DNA from: Austropuccinia psidii
Lineage: Eukaryota > Basidiomycota > Pucciniomycetes > Pucciniales > Sphaerophragmiaceae
Direction of reading: 5' to 3'
Length of the DNA stretch: 64,000 bases
NCBI GenBank assembly: GCA_023105745.1
Contig: JALGQZ010000011.1
Span: forward strand, 22,408,975 to 22,472,974
Positions 49,841 through 59,960 of this stretch are shown here, in pieces. The stretch's first letter is position 1. Each line of letters opens with the position of its first letter. A program made the translations under genes and the position numbers. The notes beneath the pieces were generated by a model that saw only the letters and a program-made list of their open reading frames with translations, had not been told where the DNA came from and ran no database searches.

Positions 49841-51290
49841 TCATTCAATCAGAATCAATCTCCAAAATAGTGGGTTTTTTCTGAGAGGGGGAGGAAGATT
49901 GGAAAAATACAACATTCTGTGTTTCTTAAATTTATCAGCCCACCCCAGGGCTTGTGTTTGGGCATGAATCTCCCAGTTCACAATAATGGGGGGGACTGGA
50001 TAAACTTTAGAAATGATGATGTCCAAAGGAACAAAATGAGCACAACTATTCAAGAAGCAGATGAAAATGGGGAGATTATCATTTGGAGGACAGAAATAAG
50101 GGAAAAAAGAAAAAGATTGGGCTGTGGAATAAAAGAAAACTGGTCGTTTATACTTATTTGCAATTGGATCCCCCATGTCAGGCATGGACATCCACTTGCT
50201 TTTTGGAGCCTGGCCAACATCTTCATACCATTCAATTCTTTCCAAATAAGAGGATACTGAGGGAATTAAGGTGTTCATGGCTTCATAAAGGTCTTGATTT
50301 TGTTGAATTTCTTCAGCCAAGTCACCTCTGACATCAGCCCATTGATCTTGAGTCTTGTAAATGAAGTGGGATACTGTTCTGTAGCCACAGTTTCCATCAC
50401 CCTGGACATTGATGGCCTTGAAGGTGTATTTCAATATAAACTTGGGAAAGTCTTCTGAGCCAGTTATCTGATAAAATAAGTCCAAAAAATGAATAAATAT
50501 CAAAATAAACAACATAAAATTACATTAAAAAGAATCAGAAACTCACAAAAAGCTTGGAGCATTAATCACTTGTGTGATAATTGCTTTGACAATGTTCACA
50601 GGTCAAGTCAATTGCATCATAGATATTCAAACTGGTTGCAGGCTTGTGTGATTTTTTTTGTGAGGTTTTGCTTCCAACTGCCAATCTTCTGGACCTTCTA
50701 AGGGTTACTTCTGATTTATTTAATTCAGTTGCTGAGGGTAGTGAATATGATGAACTGATGGATTTAGATAATGAGTCCTCAGAATCTTCAGAATCTTCAG
50801 ATGAGTCCACTTCCATAATTGGAGAGGGGACATTTCACTGGGATCTTGATGTTGTTGTACTGGTAACTTTTAAGGGGGGTCTTCCTCTTCTCTTGGATTG
50901 ACTTTCAATAATTTCAAATCTTGAAGGTTCTCTTTTTTTTTATTTTTGTTTTTATTCCTGGCTCCTTGGGGTCTTCCACGGATATTCTTGCATTCTAGAG
51001 GGTCTTCATAATATTGATCATCCTCTTGACTCTTGGGAATTTGATCAAATGGGACTTTTCCAGTCAAAACATCTTGAAAATGTTGAAGTATTGGAGTGAT
51101 TTCTGCCATTGGTCTTTGAAACAGGTCTTCCCCAATGTCTTCAAATATTCTCTTGGATTCATTCTTTCTTTCTTTTTCAACACTTTGATCATCACCTTGA
51201 AAACCAGCCTGAGAAGAATATGACAAATCAAATCAGTTAATAAGAAAAAAAATAATAATAAGAAATTAAAAAACCCTCACAGGCAAATTC
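49841..51290 (-). pseudogene. C-terminal half of the element F transposase gene: linker, zinc-binding segment and OTU domain
   Basis: Minus-strand continuation of the gene interrupted at 51290/61983. The coding part passes an intron at 51209-51280 (GTGAGG...CAG). An acidic/basic linker follows (about 50562-51207) with a serine-rich SSEDSEDSEDS stretch, an RRSRRLAVG basic patch and CEHCQSNYHTSD. A stop at 50562 breaks the frame before the next intron (50468-50546). The last exon (to 49841) is an OTU cysteine-protease domain with GDGNCGYR (nucleophile Cys, catalytic-loop Asp) at about 50385 and AHFVPLDI (catalytic His) at about 50020. OTU enzymes usually remove ubiquitin; here the role in transposition is unknown. 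Confidence 0.83.
51286..51290. repeat. Target-site duplication (left) of element C
   Basis: AATTC here and at 61983-61987 flank element C exactly. This is a 5-bp duplication, as expected for a Ty3/Gypsy integrase. Confidence 0.95.
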
Positions 51291-51728
51291 TGTGAGCCTT
51301 TGAGATATGACCACATATCCAATAAGGTCACAAAAAGGATTAATAATAATTATACCTTTAATATAATTATATTAAAATTAATTAGAATAATTATACACTA
51401 AAAATAATTACTCAAACATACAAAAAATACCATAAATTGGTACTAAAATTGGTTTAACTTAAAAACCAATGAATGAACATGTGAAATAAATTATACCATT
51501 GGATTCCCCATGGAGAAATACACATATACCACTTTTATGGCATATCTGTAAAGTCAATATTTAAGGAATTATAAGGTATAATACCTTATAAAAACCATAA
51601 AACCTTATTTATCTCAGAAACTAATGAAACAACATGTGAAATAAATTGTACCAGTGGATTCTCCACAAAAATCCACATATAAAACAATTAATAAGCTAAT
51701 TCCCAAAATCAATACTTAAGGAATTATC

Positions 51729-51767
51729 CTGAATATATGCACTTTTTTGGTCAACGCATATATTCAG
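51729..51767. promoter_or_regulatory. Conserved inverted repeat 1 in the LTR U3 region
   Basis: CTGAATATATGC and GCATATATTCAG are perfect 12-bp arms around the loop ACTTTTTTGGTCAAC. The same structure, with small changes, is in the 3' LTR (60399-60437), the solo LTR (near 14770-14805) and both LTRs of element D. It could bind a dimeric factor or fold as a hairpin. Confidence 0.6.
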
Positions 51768-52397
51768 TGATCATAGCTAATATCTTCTAAAATATACATG
51801 ATAGAATGATGAACCAAAAATAAAGTTACCACGTAATTACTGTAAGAACACAGATATGAACTTTATTTTACAAGTTATAAACAAGGTTAAAACCTATGAT
51901 GAAATATTGATAAAAACCAGCAGAGCTGTTGACCACTTTGTTGTGAAAGTGCTCCAAACTTAAAAAAAAGTACACAGTTGGATTCTACTAGTTCATTCGT
52001 GAAGAATGATGTAATTTTTATTATTAAATTCAGGGTATAACCCCCTGAAATCAAGGTTTGAAGTTTAAAATATTGAATTTCGACAGAAAAGATGAGTTAC
52101 AAGAAAAATCATCAAAATTAGAGTTTTGATGGTGTAATGAAAAGCTCTTGGCAGCATAATAAGGTTATGTCAGGCTATCAGAATTCACTCTCTGAATTGC
52201 TGTAGCGTGAAAACCTCAAAAGTTATTGAGGTTCAAAGTTTGAGCTTAAATTGAGCTGTTATGATCACATACTGTAACCTTAAATTAAGTTTAACAGTCT
52301 TAATAGTGATAAAATTGGTGAATACTATTAGTTTATGATTAAAACTAATAAAATCCACGAAATTTGGGGTTCTGCCAAGCCTCTGATGTCATCACAC

Positions 52398-52421
52398 TTA
52401 GAGTTATAGTGATAACTCTAA
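52398..52421. promoter_or_regulatory. Conserved inverted repeat 2 in the LTR U3 region
   Basis: TTAGAGTTAT and ATAACTCTAA are perfect 10-bp arms around AGTG, about 140 bp upstream of the TATA box. The solo LTR keeps it (loop GGTG, near 15437-15462). Element D keeps only one arm clearly. Confidence 0.55.
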
Positions 52422-52560
52422 ATAATGGTGTAATAATGATGTAATGTGGTTTGATCATGATGTAATCACCCTCAAACCTTAAAATATTGATCAATTCCAG
52501 TGGATATGATCAGTACACGTCTACTAGAAGCCTGTTGGACTCTAGGAGGGAGGTATTTAC

Positions 52561-52569
52561 TATAAATAG
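52561..52569 (+). promoter_or_regulatory. TATA box of the element C 5' LTR
   Basis: TATAAATAG is followed by AGCTCTTTTTACTCT. It is repeated in the 3' LTR at 61231 and conserved in the solo LTR and in the element D 5' LTR. It is the likely core promoter; the transcript start would lie a few tens of bases downstream. Confidence 0.65.
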
Positions 52570-53314
52570 AGCTCTTTTTACTCTGTTTTCCCCTCAGACG
52601 CATCAAAAACATTAAATCAATTAAATAAAAGGTAATTTCTTTATTCTTTAAATATAAAACTCTTATATTCTTAAAGACCAAAGATCATCTTGTTATTAAT
52701 CACCATTTTTACGTGATTAAATCAATTATTTAATTGTTTTTGCTATAAATCTCTCTAAAAAGCTCATTTCCACGTAAAATCAAGAAATTTAGTAAATTCT
52801 CTTTATTTTTATTGTAAATACAATTTGAAAAGGTTGTATTATATTCTTTTGGCGTAAAATAACTCAAAATTATTATCTTAAGTGTTAAAAGTAGGTTATT
52901 TCATCTTATTATAATAATTTCTCTCTTATTATTACTCATAATAATTCTTATTTAATATAAATAGTATTTATATTAATTTATAACTTTAATATTAGTAATA
53001 TTATTGTTATTAATTGTTTTTTATTTATAAAAAACAATTTTTTACGCCTTTATTATTTGTTGGTAACAATAATAAAGAGCTTTTTAATATATTAATTATT
53101 TTATATTAATATATTTATTTATTATATTATATTTTCATAATATAAATTATATTATTATATTTATTTAATAATATAATTATTTTACGCCATAATAATAATA
53201 ATTATTTATTATTATATTTTTAATCTTATTTATTCAATTTATAAGGACATTCAGAGTACAATAAGTAATAAATTAGTAATTTTTACTTATTGTTTCATAG
53301 TCAAACCTTACATT

Positions 53315-53332
53315 TGGGGGCCTGGCCGTGAT
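53315..53332 (+). other. Primer-binding site of element C
   Basis: TGGGGGCCTGGCCGTGAT lies two bases after the 5' LTR. It is conserved at the same place in elements A and D. The primer tRNA was not identified. Confidence 0.7.
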
Positions 53333-53818
53333 ATTTACTTAAAAGACCTTTAAAAAAGATTCTATTTGGGTTTATCCATAATAAATTATATTTATAATCA
53401 TAAAATTATATAATAATTTTATATTTTATTGATTTTAAAAGCTATTGAGGCATTTGGAAAGCAATTGTACTGTCTTACACGTGGTTTTTCACATCCTTAG
53501 ACTTGCAAGAACTTTCTTTGAGTGACTCTAGTGATTAAAAAAAGATGATTTATAAATTAAAAATAATTTTTATTATAATTTAATTTTATAAGAATCATAT
53601 TTATTTTTTATTTTATTCTTTAAAAATAAAAATATACATAAAAAATATTAAAAAATATTAAAAACCAATAAAAAAAGTTATTTTTATTCATTTTTATTCA
53701 TTTCTTTATTTATTTCATTTTTTTTAAGATATAAAAGCAATTTCTACGTGGAAAATTGCCATATCTTGCCAAAAATAACACTTATTATAAAAAGACTTAT
53801 ATTTATTTGTCTTTTTTA
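53333..53818 (+). other. Noncoding leader of element C
   Basis: AT-rich DNA between the primer site and the first exon-like ORF. It ends with a pyrimidine stretch and TTTTTTAG (53811-53818), a likely splice acceptor shared with elements A and D. No credible coding sequence. Confidence 0.5.
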
Positions 53819-53969
53819 GTGTTTGAAGATAACCCAACAGAAGACAACCAAGCTACTGTTGAGAGATTGGTGGAAGAAACTTGTCAAAGTTCTCCTACAC
53901 CAGTTATCACCAAAAGAAAGAAAGCTAAGAAATTAGACTTTCCAGGGCCCACCATTCAAGACTCTGAAG
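53819..53969 (+). other. Exon-like ORF upstream of gag-pol in element C
   Basis: Between TTTTTTAG and a GTGAGC donor (53970) is an open, acidic-then-basic segment (EDNPTEDNQATVERLVEET ... KRKKAKKLDFPGP). Splicing 53970-54054 (ending ACTACCAG) would join it to a second frame reading [20 protein letters not shown], which stays open to 54207. The same donor/acceptor layout is present in D and A. There is no ATG inside this segment in C, so a further upstream exon would be needed. The call is comparative inference. Confidence 0.4.
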
Positions 53970-54043
53970 GTGAGCACCTCCTTTTAAATTGCCATAAAAG
54001 AATTTTATTCTAAAATACTTTTATTTTTTCTTATTCTTTAATT

Positions 54044-57000
54044 ATGACTACCAGAAGAGGTTCCCAATACTCCATCCAATCAGATGGAGCTGGACTCAGA
54101 AGTAGAATTGATCCCTCAAAAGGGAAAAGAAAGGGCAATATCCCCAGTGGAACAGAATCCACACAAGGAAGTGCCTTATCCCAAAGGCAAGTCCCAGAAA
54201 TGCCCATGATATCTGAGCCTGAATTGGAACTAAGTATGAGTAACTCAAACAGGTACAAATCACATTCAGAGGGCTCAGATAGACATCTACATGAGCCAGT
54301 ACAAGCAGTATTACACAGTTTACAAGGACAAAGACTGGGAAATGCTGCCTCAAATACACCAAGGAGTGATGAACTCCTGGCACATCCTGAAAAAGTTCCT
54401 CAAAGAGGAGGAGATAGTGAAATACTCCAATGGATGGAATCCACTGTCATCCAAACCTCAAATCAAAAAAATCAAGGATTATCATGCCAAAAAGAGAGAG
54501 GCAACCAAGGAAGAAGCCCCAGTAGCTTCTACCAGCAAGCCTCAAGCCAACCCACTTCCCCAAGAAGGGAAGAAGAACAAGAAAAAGCATTGGAGGAAAC
54601 CATATTCCCCAAGCTACAGAATCCCAAGAATCCAAAAGGATGCCATGGACAATGTCTTCAACATGGCCAGAACCTTGATGGAATTCAAGGACAAGGAAGA
54701 GCAAAGAATGAGACAACCTCATTTCCCAAAGAAATAACCTTGTCCAAAGATGTTGTAAATACTTTAACAGAAATTAAAAATAGTATATTACCTCTAAAAG
54801 AAATTAAAGACAGTTTATTATCACTACAAGAAATAAATAACAATTTATCTTCTTTAACAAAAATTGTTGTACAAAACAAGAAAGAAATTGACAACATTAA
54901 GTTTATTGTTGAAAATAATAAACCAAAAAATTTAATTGACAATACTCAAAAATTAATACAAGGACAACAAGAATTGTATAAATACATAAAAGATATCAAA
55001 GACAAGACTTTGACAATCAATTATGATGTGAGTATTGACAATCTTACAGAAAAATTAAATAAATTAAGTATTTCTGTAGAAAAATTTGAAGAAAAGACTT
55101 CATCACACCAAAAATTACTTTTGGACCATGTGGAAAAAAGTGATGAAGCAAGAATGCATCTGAAAGATGATATTCAAAGTGAAATAAGGCTTATTACAGA
55201 AAAAATGGATAAGATTAATGAGGCTAACTTAAATATGCCAAAGTTATCAACACCATTTTCTCATATAAGAAGCCCTGTTAAAACAAAAGAGGAATTCTCA
55301 AATCCTTTCATAACAGACTTGAGTCACCAAGACAATAACCAAGTCTTAATGAAAGAAGCACCTCAATTGAAAGAATGGCCAACATTCACAGGAGAAGGTG
55401 AATATGACCACATGTCATTTATTAAAACAATTGACATGTTACAAGAAGACTATGCCATACCAGATGAATTAATCACTGCAAGATTACATTCATTATTTGA
55501 GAAATCTGCAAAAAGATGGTATTATGGCATAAGACAGACAAATGGTAAAAATACCTGGTCTTGGTGGAAACAAGAAATAATCACCAAGTGGGCAAATGAT
55601 GCCTGGAGGTATAAGATAGAAAATGCATTTGAAAACTCTTTCTTTGACCCAGAGAAAGATAAACCTTTAACTTGGTTCTTAAAACAAGTTGAAAGACTTA
55701 ATGCACTGTACCCAGAAATGTCACAGAAGATGGTACATATGAAAATACTTAAAAAATGTGGAGGGGAACTAGAACATGCCCTAAGAAGCAGGTGTATAGA
55801 ACCATGCTCCACAGAAGAGTATATAAATGCACTAGAAGATATAGTGACAAGGACAAAAATTGGCAGGACTTGGAAAAAATTGGACATTAAAAGCCCAAAT
55901 AAACCATTTATCAAAAAAGATAAATCAAAAGAATCCTTTAAGCCCAATACATCCAACAATAATGAGCAAAGAAAATGCCATAAATGTGGAGGTATTGGAC
56001 ACTTAGCCAATAATTGCCTTAAAAAAGCAAAGATTAATGAAATTATGGAAACAGAAAACCACAATGACAAAGAAGAAGAATCTGACTCTGAAAAAGAGAC
56101 AGAAGAGTCAGAGAGCTCTGAAAGTGATGAAATCAATATAATTAATGCACAAATTAATAATATTGATATAATTTATGAAGTACTGGATGTTAACTCAAAC
56201 TTGCCACAAGTTGGAACATCTGACACAAACCTGACAAACATACAAGATGCCAAAATGTATAGAACCAAACCTGCAAGAGGAATGGGATATACAGCTGGAA
56301 AATCAAGTATAAGTATTGTTATGGTTGATAACCAAGAAGGAAAGATTAACTTGGATACAGGAGCATATTGCACTTGTGTTGGCAAAAGTTATTTAAAAAC
56401 CATTGTCCCAGACTGGCAAGAAAAACTTATGCCAATACAAGGTGTCAAATTTAGTAGTGCAAGTGAGAGCATGAAGCCCCTTGGAATAATTGATTTAACA
56501 CTAATCTTTCCTCATCCCTCACAATGTGTCAGAATTAAAGTAGAGTTTGTAGTAATGGACAACTGTACTAGTAATCATTTCATACTTGGGAATGACTACT
56601 TATCAATCTATGGTATAGATATCTCCAACCAAAAGGATAGATATTTTACCATAGGAGATAATAAAAGACAAAAGTTTGGATTCTTAAATAACAAAAAACA
56701 AATCACAGTTATTAAGAATGAGGAAAAAATTCCAGAAAAAGAACTTTTTATATCTGAACAACTCAAAGAGGCAGAATTCAATCAAGAATTAACAGAAAAA
56801 ATGAAAGAAAAATTGATTGACCTCTTATTTAAGTATAAAAATGCCTTTGCAACTGACAAAGAGCCACTAGGTGCCATAATTGGACATGAAGTGGATATAA
56901 TTCTTAATGTAGAAAAACCTTACCCACCTTTATTAAGAAGACCTGCTTATCCAGCCAGCCCAAGAGCTAGAGAAGCCTTAGAGGTGCACATTAAAGAATT

Positions 57001-58429
57001 AATAAACCTTGGAGTATTAAGAAAGGTTGGACATAATGAGCAAGTAGAAGTTACTACACCTGTCATTATAACTTGGCATAATGGAAAATCAAGGATGGTA
57101 GGAGACTTCAGAGCCCTGAATACCTATACCATTCCAGACAGATATCCAATACCCAGAATCCATGAGACATTGACCCAATTGTCACAAGCTAAGTTCATCA
57201 CAGCTATGGATGCTCTTAAGGGTTTTCATCAAAATGTCTTAACAGACAATGCCAAGAAACTACTAAGAATAATAGTCCATTGTGGAATTTTTGAATACTT
57301 AAGAATGCCATTTGGGATAAAAAATGCACCTTCCCATTATCAAAGAATGATGAATACCATATTTCCTGAAGAATTATCAGAAGGATGGTTAATAATCTAC
57401 ATTGATGATATCATAGTTTGCTCAGAAACTTGGGAAAATCACCTGACAAGACTAGAAAGGGTACTACAGAAAATAGTCCAAGTAAATATGAAAATTTCAT
57501 TGAAAAAGTGTCATTTTGCATATAGTGAATTAAAAGCCCTAGGACATGTAGTCTCTGGACTTAGTCTAGGCATAGACAAAAATAAAGTAGCAGCAGTACT
57601 ACTTAAACCAATTCCTCAAACTAAAAAAGAAATGCAATCATTTCTAGGATTTGCTGGTTACTATAGACAGCATATAAAGGACTTTGCAAAGATTGCTAAA
57701 TCCTTGTATAAGCTATGTGACCAACAAACAGTCTATGAGATGACAGAAGAAAGAGTCAAAGCATATGAAGAATTGAAAAATTCTTTAACAAATGCCCCAT
57801 TTCTTCTAATGCCAGATTGGAAACTACCTTTCAAACTGTACATTGATGCTTGTGGAGAAGGACTAGGTGCTGCACTTCACCAAACACAAATTATCAATGA
57901 CAAACCAGTGGAAGGACCAATTTGTTTCATTTCAAGGCAGATAAAGCCAACAGAAGCAAGGTATGGAGCAAGCCAAATGGAATGCTTATGCCTAGTGTGG
58001 GCTTTAGAAAAACTGCACTATTATTTGGATGGCACAGTATTTGATGTAATCACAGACTGTAATGCTGTGAAATCACTATTAAATATGAAGACTCCAAATA
58101 GACATATGCTGAGATGGCAAATTGCTATCCAAGAATATAGAGGAAATATGACTATTGTTCATAAATCTGGAAATATTCATAAAAATGCAGATGGTCTTAG
58201 CAGATGGGCTCTAGCAAATACCCCTGACAATCCAGCATGGGTACCACAAGAAGAGTACCATATAGAAGGAATATGTGTTACAGACATTGGCACAGAATTC
58301 TTTAACCAAGTTAAAGAAAGCTATAAGACAGAAAAAAATTGCCATATCTTAAGCCAACTTCTAATGAAAGACTGCAAAGATCCATCACTTTCATCAAAAC
58401 TAGATGAAATATGGAAAAAAGGCATATGA
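54044..58429 (+). CDS. Gag-Pol polyprotein of element C: Gag, protease, reverse transcriptase, RNase H, start of integrase
   Basis: An open frame of 1461 codons. Residues 1-230 are Q/S/R-rich and overlap another frame (54240-54737). Residues 230-390 are coiled-coil-like. The capsid region starts with [10 protein letters not shown] (about 445). A CCHC zinc knuckle lies at Cys645-Cys658 ([14 protein letters not shown]). The protease motif DTGA begins at Asp771. RT has YIDD at 1119-1122, and RNase H begins around YIDACGEG (Asp1268) with TDCNAV further on. The frame ends early at 58427 because of an extra A in an A6 run (58415-58420); the integrase continues in the next frame. The polyprotein would be processed by its own protease. 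The true start is uncertain: ATG 54044 lies in a candidate intron, and the N-terminal 230 residues may instead come from the overlapping frame. Confidence 0.93.
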   Translation: MTTRRGSQYSIQSDGAGLRSRIDPSKGKRKGNIPSGTESTQGSALSQRQVPEMPMISEPELELSMSNSNRYKSHSEGSDRHLHEPVQAVLHSLQGQRLGNAASNTPRSDELLAHPEKVPQRGGDSEILQWMESTVIQTSNQKNQGLSCQKERGNQGRSPSSFYQQASSQPTSPRREEEQEKALEETIFPKLQNPKNPKGCHGQCLQHGQNLDGIQGQGRAKNETTSFPKEITLSKDVVNTLTEIKNSILPLKEIKDSLLSLQEINNNLSSLTKIVVQNKKEIDNIKFIVENNKPKNLIDNTQKLIQGQQELYKYIKDIKDKTLTINYDVSIDNLTEKLNKLSISVEKFEEKTSSHQKLLLDHVEKSDEARMHLKDDIQSEIRLITEKMDKINEANLNMPKLSTPFSHIRSPVKTKEEFSNPFITDLSHQDNNQVLMKEAPQLKEWPTFTGEGEYDHMSFIKTIDMLQEDYAIPDELITARLHSLFEKSAKRWYYGIRQTNGKNTWSWWKQEIITKWANDAWRYKIENAFENSFFDPEKDKPLTWFLKQVERLNALYPEMSQKMVHMKILKKCGGELEHALRSRCIEPCSTEEYINALEDIVTRTKIGRTWKKLDIKSPNKPFIKKDKSKESFKPNTSNNNEQRKCHKCGGIGHLANNCLKKAKINEIMETENHNDKEEESDSEKETEESESSESDEINIINAQINNIDIIYEVLDVNSNLPQVGTSDTNLTNIQDAKMYRTKPARGMGYTAGKSSISIVMVDNQEGKINLDTGAYCTCVGKSYLKTIVPDWQEKLMPIQGVKFSSASESMKPLGIIDLTLIFPHPSQCVRIKVEFVVMDNCTSNHFILGNDYLSIYGIDISNQKDRYFTIGDNKRQKFGFLNNKKQITVIKNEEKIPEKELFISEQLKEAEFNQELTEKMKEKLIDLLFKYKNAFATDKEPLGAIIGHEVDIILNVEKPYPPLLRRPAYPASPRAREALEVHIKELINLGVLRKVGHNEQVEVTTPVIITWHNGKSRMVGDFRALNTYTIPDRYPIPRIHETLTQLSQAKFITAMDALKGFHQNVLTDNAKKLLRIIVHCGIFEYLRMPFGIKNAPSHYQRMMNTIFPEELSEGWLIIYIDDIIVCSETWENHLTRLERVLQKIVQVNMKISLKKCHFAYSELKALGHVVSGLSLGIDKNKVAAVLLKPIPQTKKEMQSFLGFAGYYRQHIKDFAKIAKSLYKLCDQQTVYEMTEERVKAYEELKNSLTNAPFLLMPDWKLPFKLYIDACGEGLGAALHQTQIINDKPVEGPICFISRQIKPTEARYGASQMECLCLVWALEKLHYYLDGTVFDVITDCNAVKSLLNMKTPNRHMLRWQIAIQEYRGNMTIVHKSGNIHKNADGLSRWALANTPDNPAWVPQEEYHIEGICVTDIGTEFFNQVKESYKTEKNCHILSQLLMKDCKDPSLSSKLDEIWKKGI
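54240..54737 (+). CDS. Overlapping ORF1 in another frame of the gag 5' region (ATG at 54291, 148 aa)
   Basis: This frame is open for 166 codons inside the gag-pol ORF. From ATG 54291 it encodes a 148-aa, K-rich protein ([16 protein letters not shown] ... [16 protein letters not shown] ... [14 protein letters not shown]). Element A, though diverged, has DAMENLFQMARTMMEL and NGWHPL for NGWNPL in the equivalent frame, and the changes are conservative (D/E, V/L, N/Q, L/M). In the gag-pol frame the same bases give less conservative changes. This suggests protein-level selection on this frame. It stops at 54735-54737, right after a TTTCCCA heptamer. No family is recognised; it may be the real Gag N terminus. 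Confidence 0.55.
   Translation, partial: VTQTGTNHIQRAQIDIYMSQYKQYYTVYKDKDWEMLPQIHQGVMNSWHILKKFLKEEEIVKYSNGWNPLSSKPQIKKIKDYHAKKREATKEEAPVASTSKPQANPLPQEGKKNKKKHWRKPYSPSYRIPRIQKDAMDNVFNMARTLMEFKDKEEQRMRQPHFPKK
54722..54728 (+). promoter_or_regulatory. Candidate -1 ribosomal frameshift site
   Basis: In the ORF1 frame the bases read CAT TTC CCA AAG AAA TAA, so T TTC CCA fits the X XXY YYZ slippery pattern. It lies two codons before the ORF1 stop. A -1 shift leads exactly into the gag-pol frame (FPKEITLS). No obvious strong downstream stem is visible by eye. Element D has TTTCCAA here, and element A has no canonical heptamer. Confidence 0.4.
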
Positions 58430-59843
58430 TGAAGGAAGATTTCACCTCCTTGATGGAATCCTTTACCATAGAACAAAACACACATGTGTTATGGCCTTAA
58501 CAGATAGAACACTAATAAACACTATTTTACATGAGTGTCATGATAGTGTTGCATCTGGACATCTCTCAGAAGATAGGACACTAGAGAGGGTGAAAACCTG
58601 CTCTTGGTGGCCAAATTGGAAGAAAGATGTTGCAGAGTACTGCCAAACCTGTGACAGATGTCAAAAAGCCAACAGAGCCACAGGAAAGAAATTTGGAATG
58701 ATGATCCAAATCCAAGAACCAAAATCCCCATGGGAAATAGTTCATATGGATTGGGTAACAGCCTTACCTCCAGGAGGAGACAGGAGTTATAATGCATGTC
58801 TAGTATTAGTTGACAGGTACAGTAAAACTCCCATGTTCTTACCATGTCATAAAGATGACACAGCTATGGATACAGCCATGATGATATGGAATAAAGTCAT
58901 TAGCCATACAGGCTTATTCCAAAATATTATAAGTGACAGAGACCCAAAGTTCACTTCAGCATTATGGACAAACCTCCATAACTTGTTTGGGACAAAGTTA
59001 TCATTCTCAACAGCTTATCATCCTCAAACTGATGGTCTAGCAGAAAGAATGATACAAACCCTAGAGGATATGATCAGAAGATTCTGTGCTTATGGGTAAG
59101 AATTCAAAGATTCTGATGGTTTTACCCATGATTGGTGCACACTAATACCAGCACTTGAACTGGCATATAAGACATCAATCCATTCTTCTACTGGCAAAAC
59201 ACCAGCAATGCTAGAGAAAGGTTGGAATCCAAGACTTCCTTATGATACCCTCAAAAAGGACCTAGTGGATATACATCCAACAGCAAGCAGTTTCAAGATA
59301 ATGCTTGACAAAGCAAGACACCATGCAAACAGATGCATGCAAGATTCTTTTAAATATGCAAAAGAAAAATGGGATAAAAGTCATAAACCACCTGACTTCA
59401 AAATAGGGGACTTGGTTTTAGTATCAACCCTTAATTTCAATAAAATAAAAGGCCCAAAGAAATTGAAAGATTCCTTTGCAGGACCATTTATGATAAAAGC
59501 ACTTCATGGACCCAATGCTGTGCAATTAGAACTCACAGGTGAACTAATGAACAAACACCCAACTTTCCCAGTAAGTCTGATAAAACCTTACAGTTCAAGT
59601 GACAAGGAGTTATTTCCACTAAGAAATAAACCCCCACTTGAAATTCCCCCCTTGGAGGAAGGAGAGGAAAAGAAAATAGTAAAAGTCCTTAAAGAAAGAA
59701 GGACAAGAAACAAAAAAGAAAGGGAATACCTTGTGAGGTATAGAAATTCAACTCAAGAAGATGAATGGCTACTTGAGAAAGATATAACAAATGCTGATAA
59801 ATTACTAAGAAGGTTCAGACATGAAAGAAAACCTGAAAAATAA
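58404..59843 (+). CDS. Integrase and chromodomain-like C terminus of element C Pol (one frameshift, one stop)
   Basis: This continues Gag-Pol after the A6 frameshift. It contains an HHCC zinc finger ([11 protein letters not shown] ... CQTCDRC, about 58530-58670) and the integrase core with the catalytic triad in [21 protein letters not shown] and [18 protein letters not shown] at 59097-59099 follows CAYG where relatives have Leu; the frame then stays open to 59843. The C-terminal integrase part ([27 protein letters not shown]) is followed by a chromodomain-like segment (EREYLVRY ... DEWLLEKDI), which in chromoviruses directs insertion toward particular chromatin. The product integrates the cDNA in the nucleus. 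Two single lesions separate it from an intact frame. Confidence 0.93.
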
Positions 59844-59960
59844 AAAGTTAAGCATTATTGAGCTTCAAGACTAACAAAGTCTATTGAAGAGGTAGGACAG
59901 TGGATGATACCCTAATCACATATATCAGATTGTGGTACAATCTTTTTTGGTGGTAGGGAA
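59844..59960 (+). other. 3' untranslated region and polypurine tract of element C
   Basis: A short region after the stop codon ends with GGTGGTAGGGAA (59949-59960), the plus-strand primer, directly before the 3' LTR. The same sequence is seen in element D. Confidence 0.75.

Larger units (their letters stand above)
51291..53312 (+). repeat. 5' LTR of element C (2022 bp)
   Basis: It runs from TGTGAGCCTTTGAG to GTCAAACCTTACA. It contains two inverted repeats upstream of a TATA box. A 69-codon minus ORF at 52472-52681 occurs identically in the other LTR and is not considered a gene. Confidence 0.97.

Noticed and set aside
52472..52681. Identical 69-codon minus ORFs at 52472-52681 and 61142-61351
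   Set aside because: They lie inside the two LTRs of element C, over the promoter region and antisense to it. Identity simply reflects LTR identity; no domain.
54044..54737. Other minus-strand ORFs over gag (for example 54096-54383, 54447-54722)
   Set aside because: Their translations show no conservation against elements A or D and they fall on the antisense strand of a coding region; treated as shadows.
58415..58421. AAAAAAG as a -1 ribosomal frameshift site
   Set aside because: The shift needed to enter the integrase frame is +1 (or -2), not -1, and element A has no frame change here.
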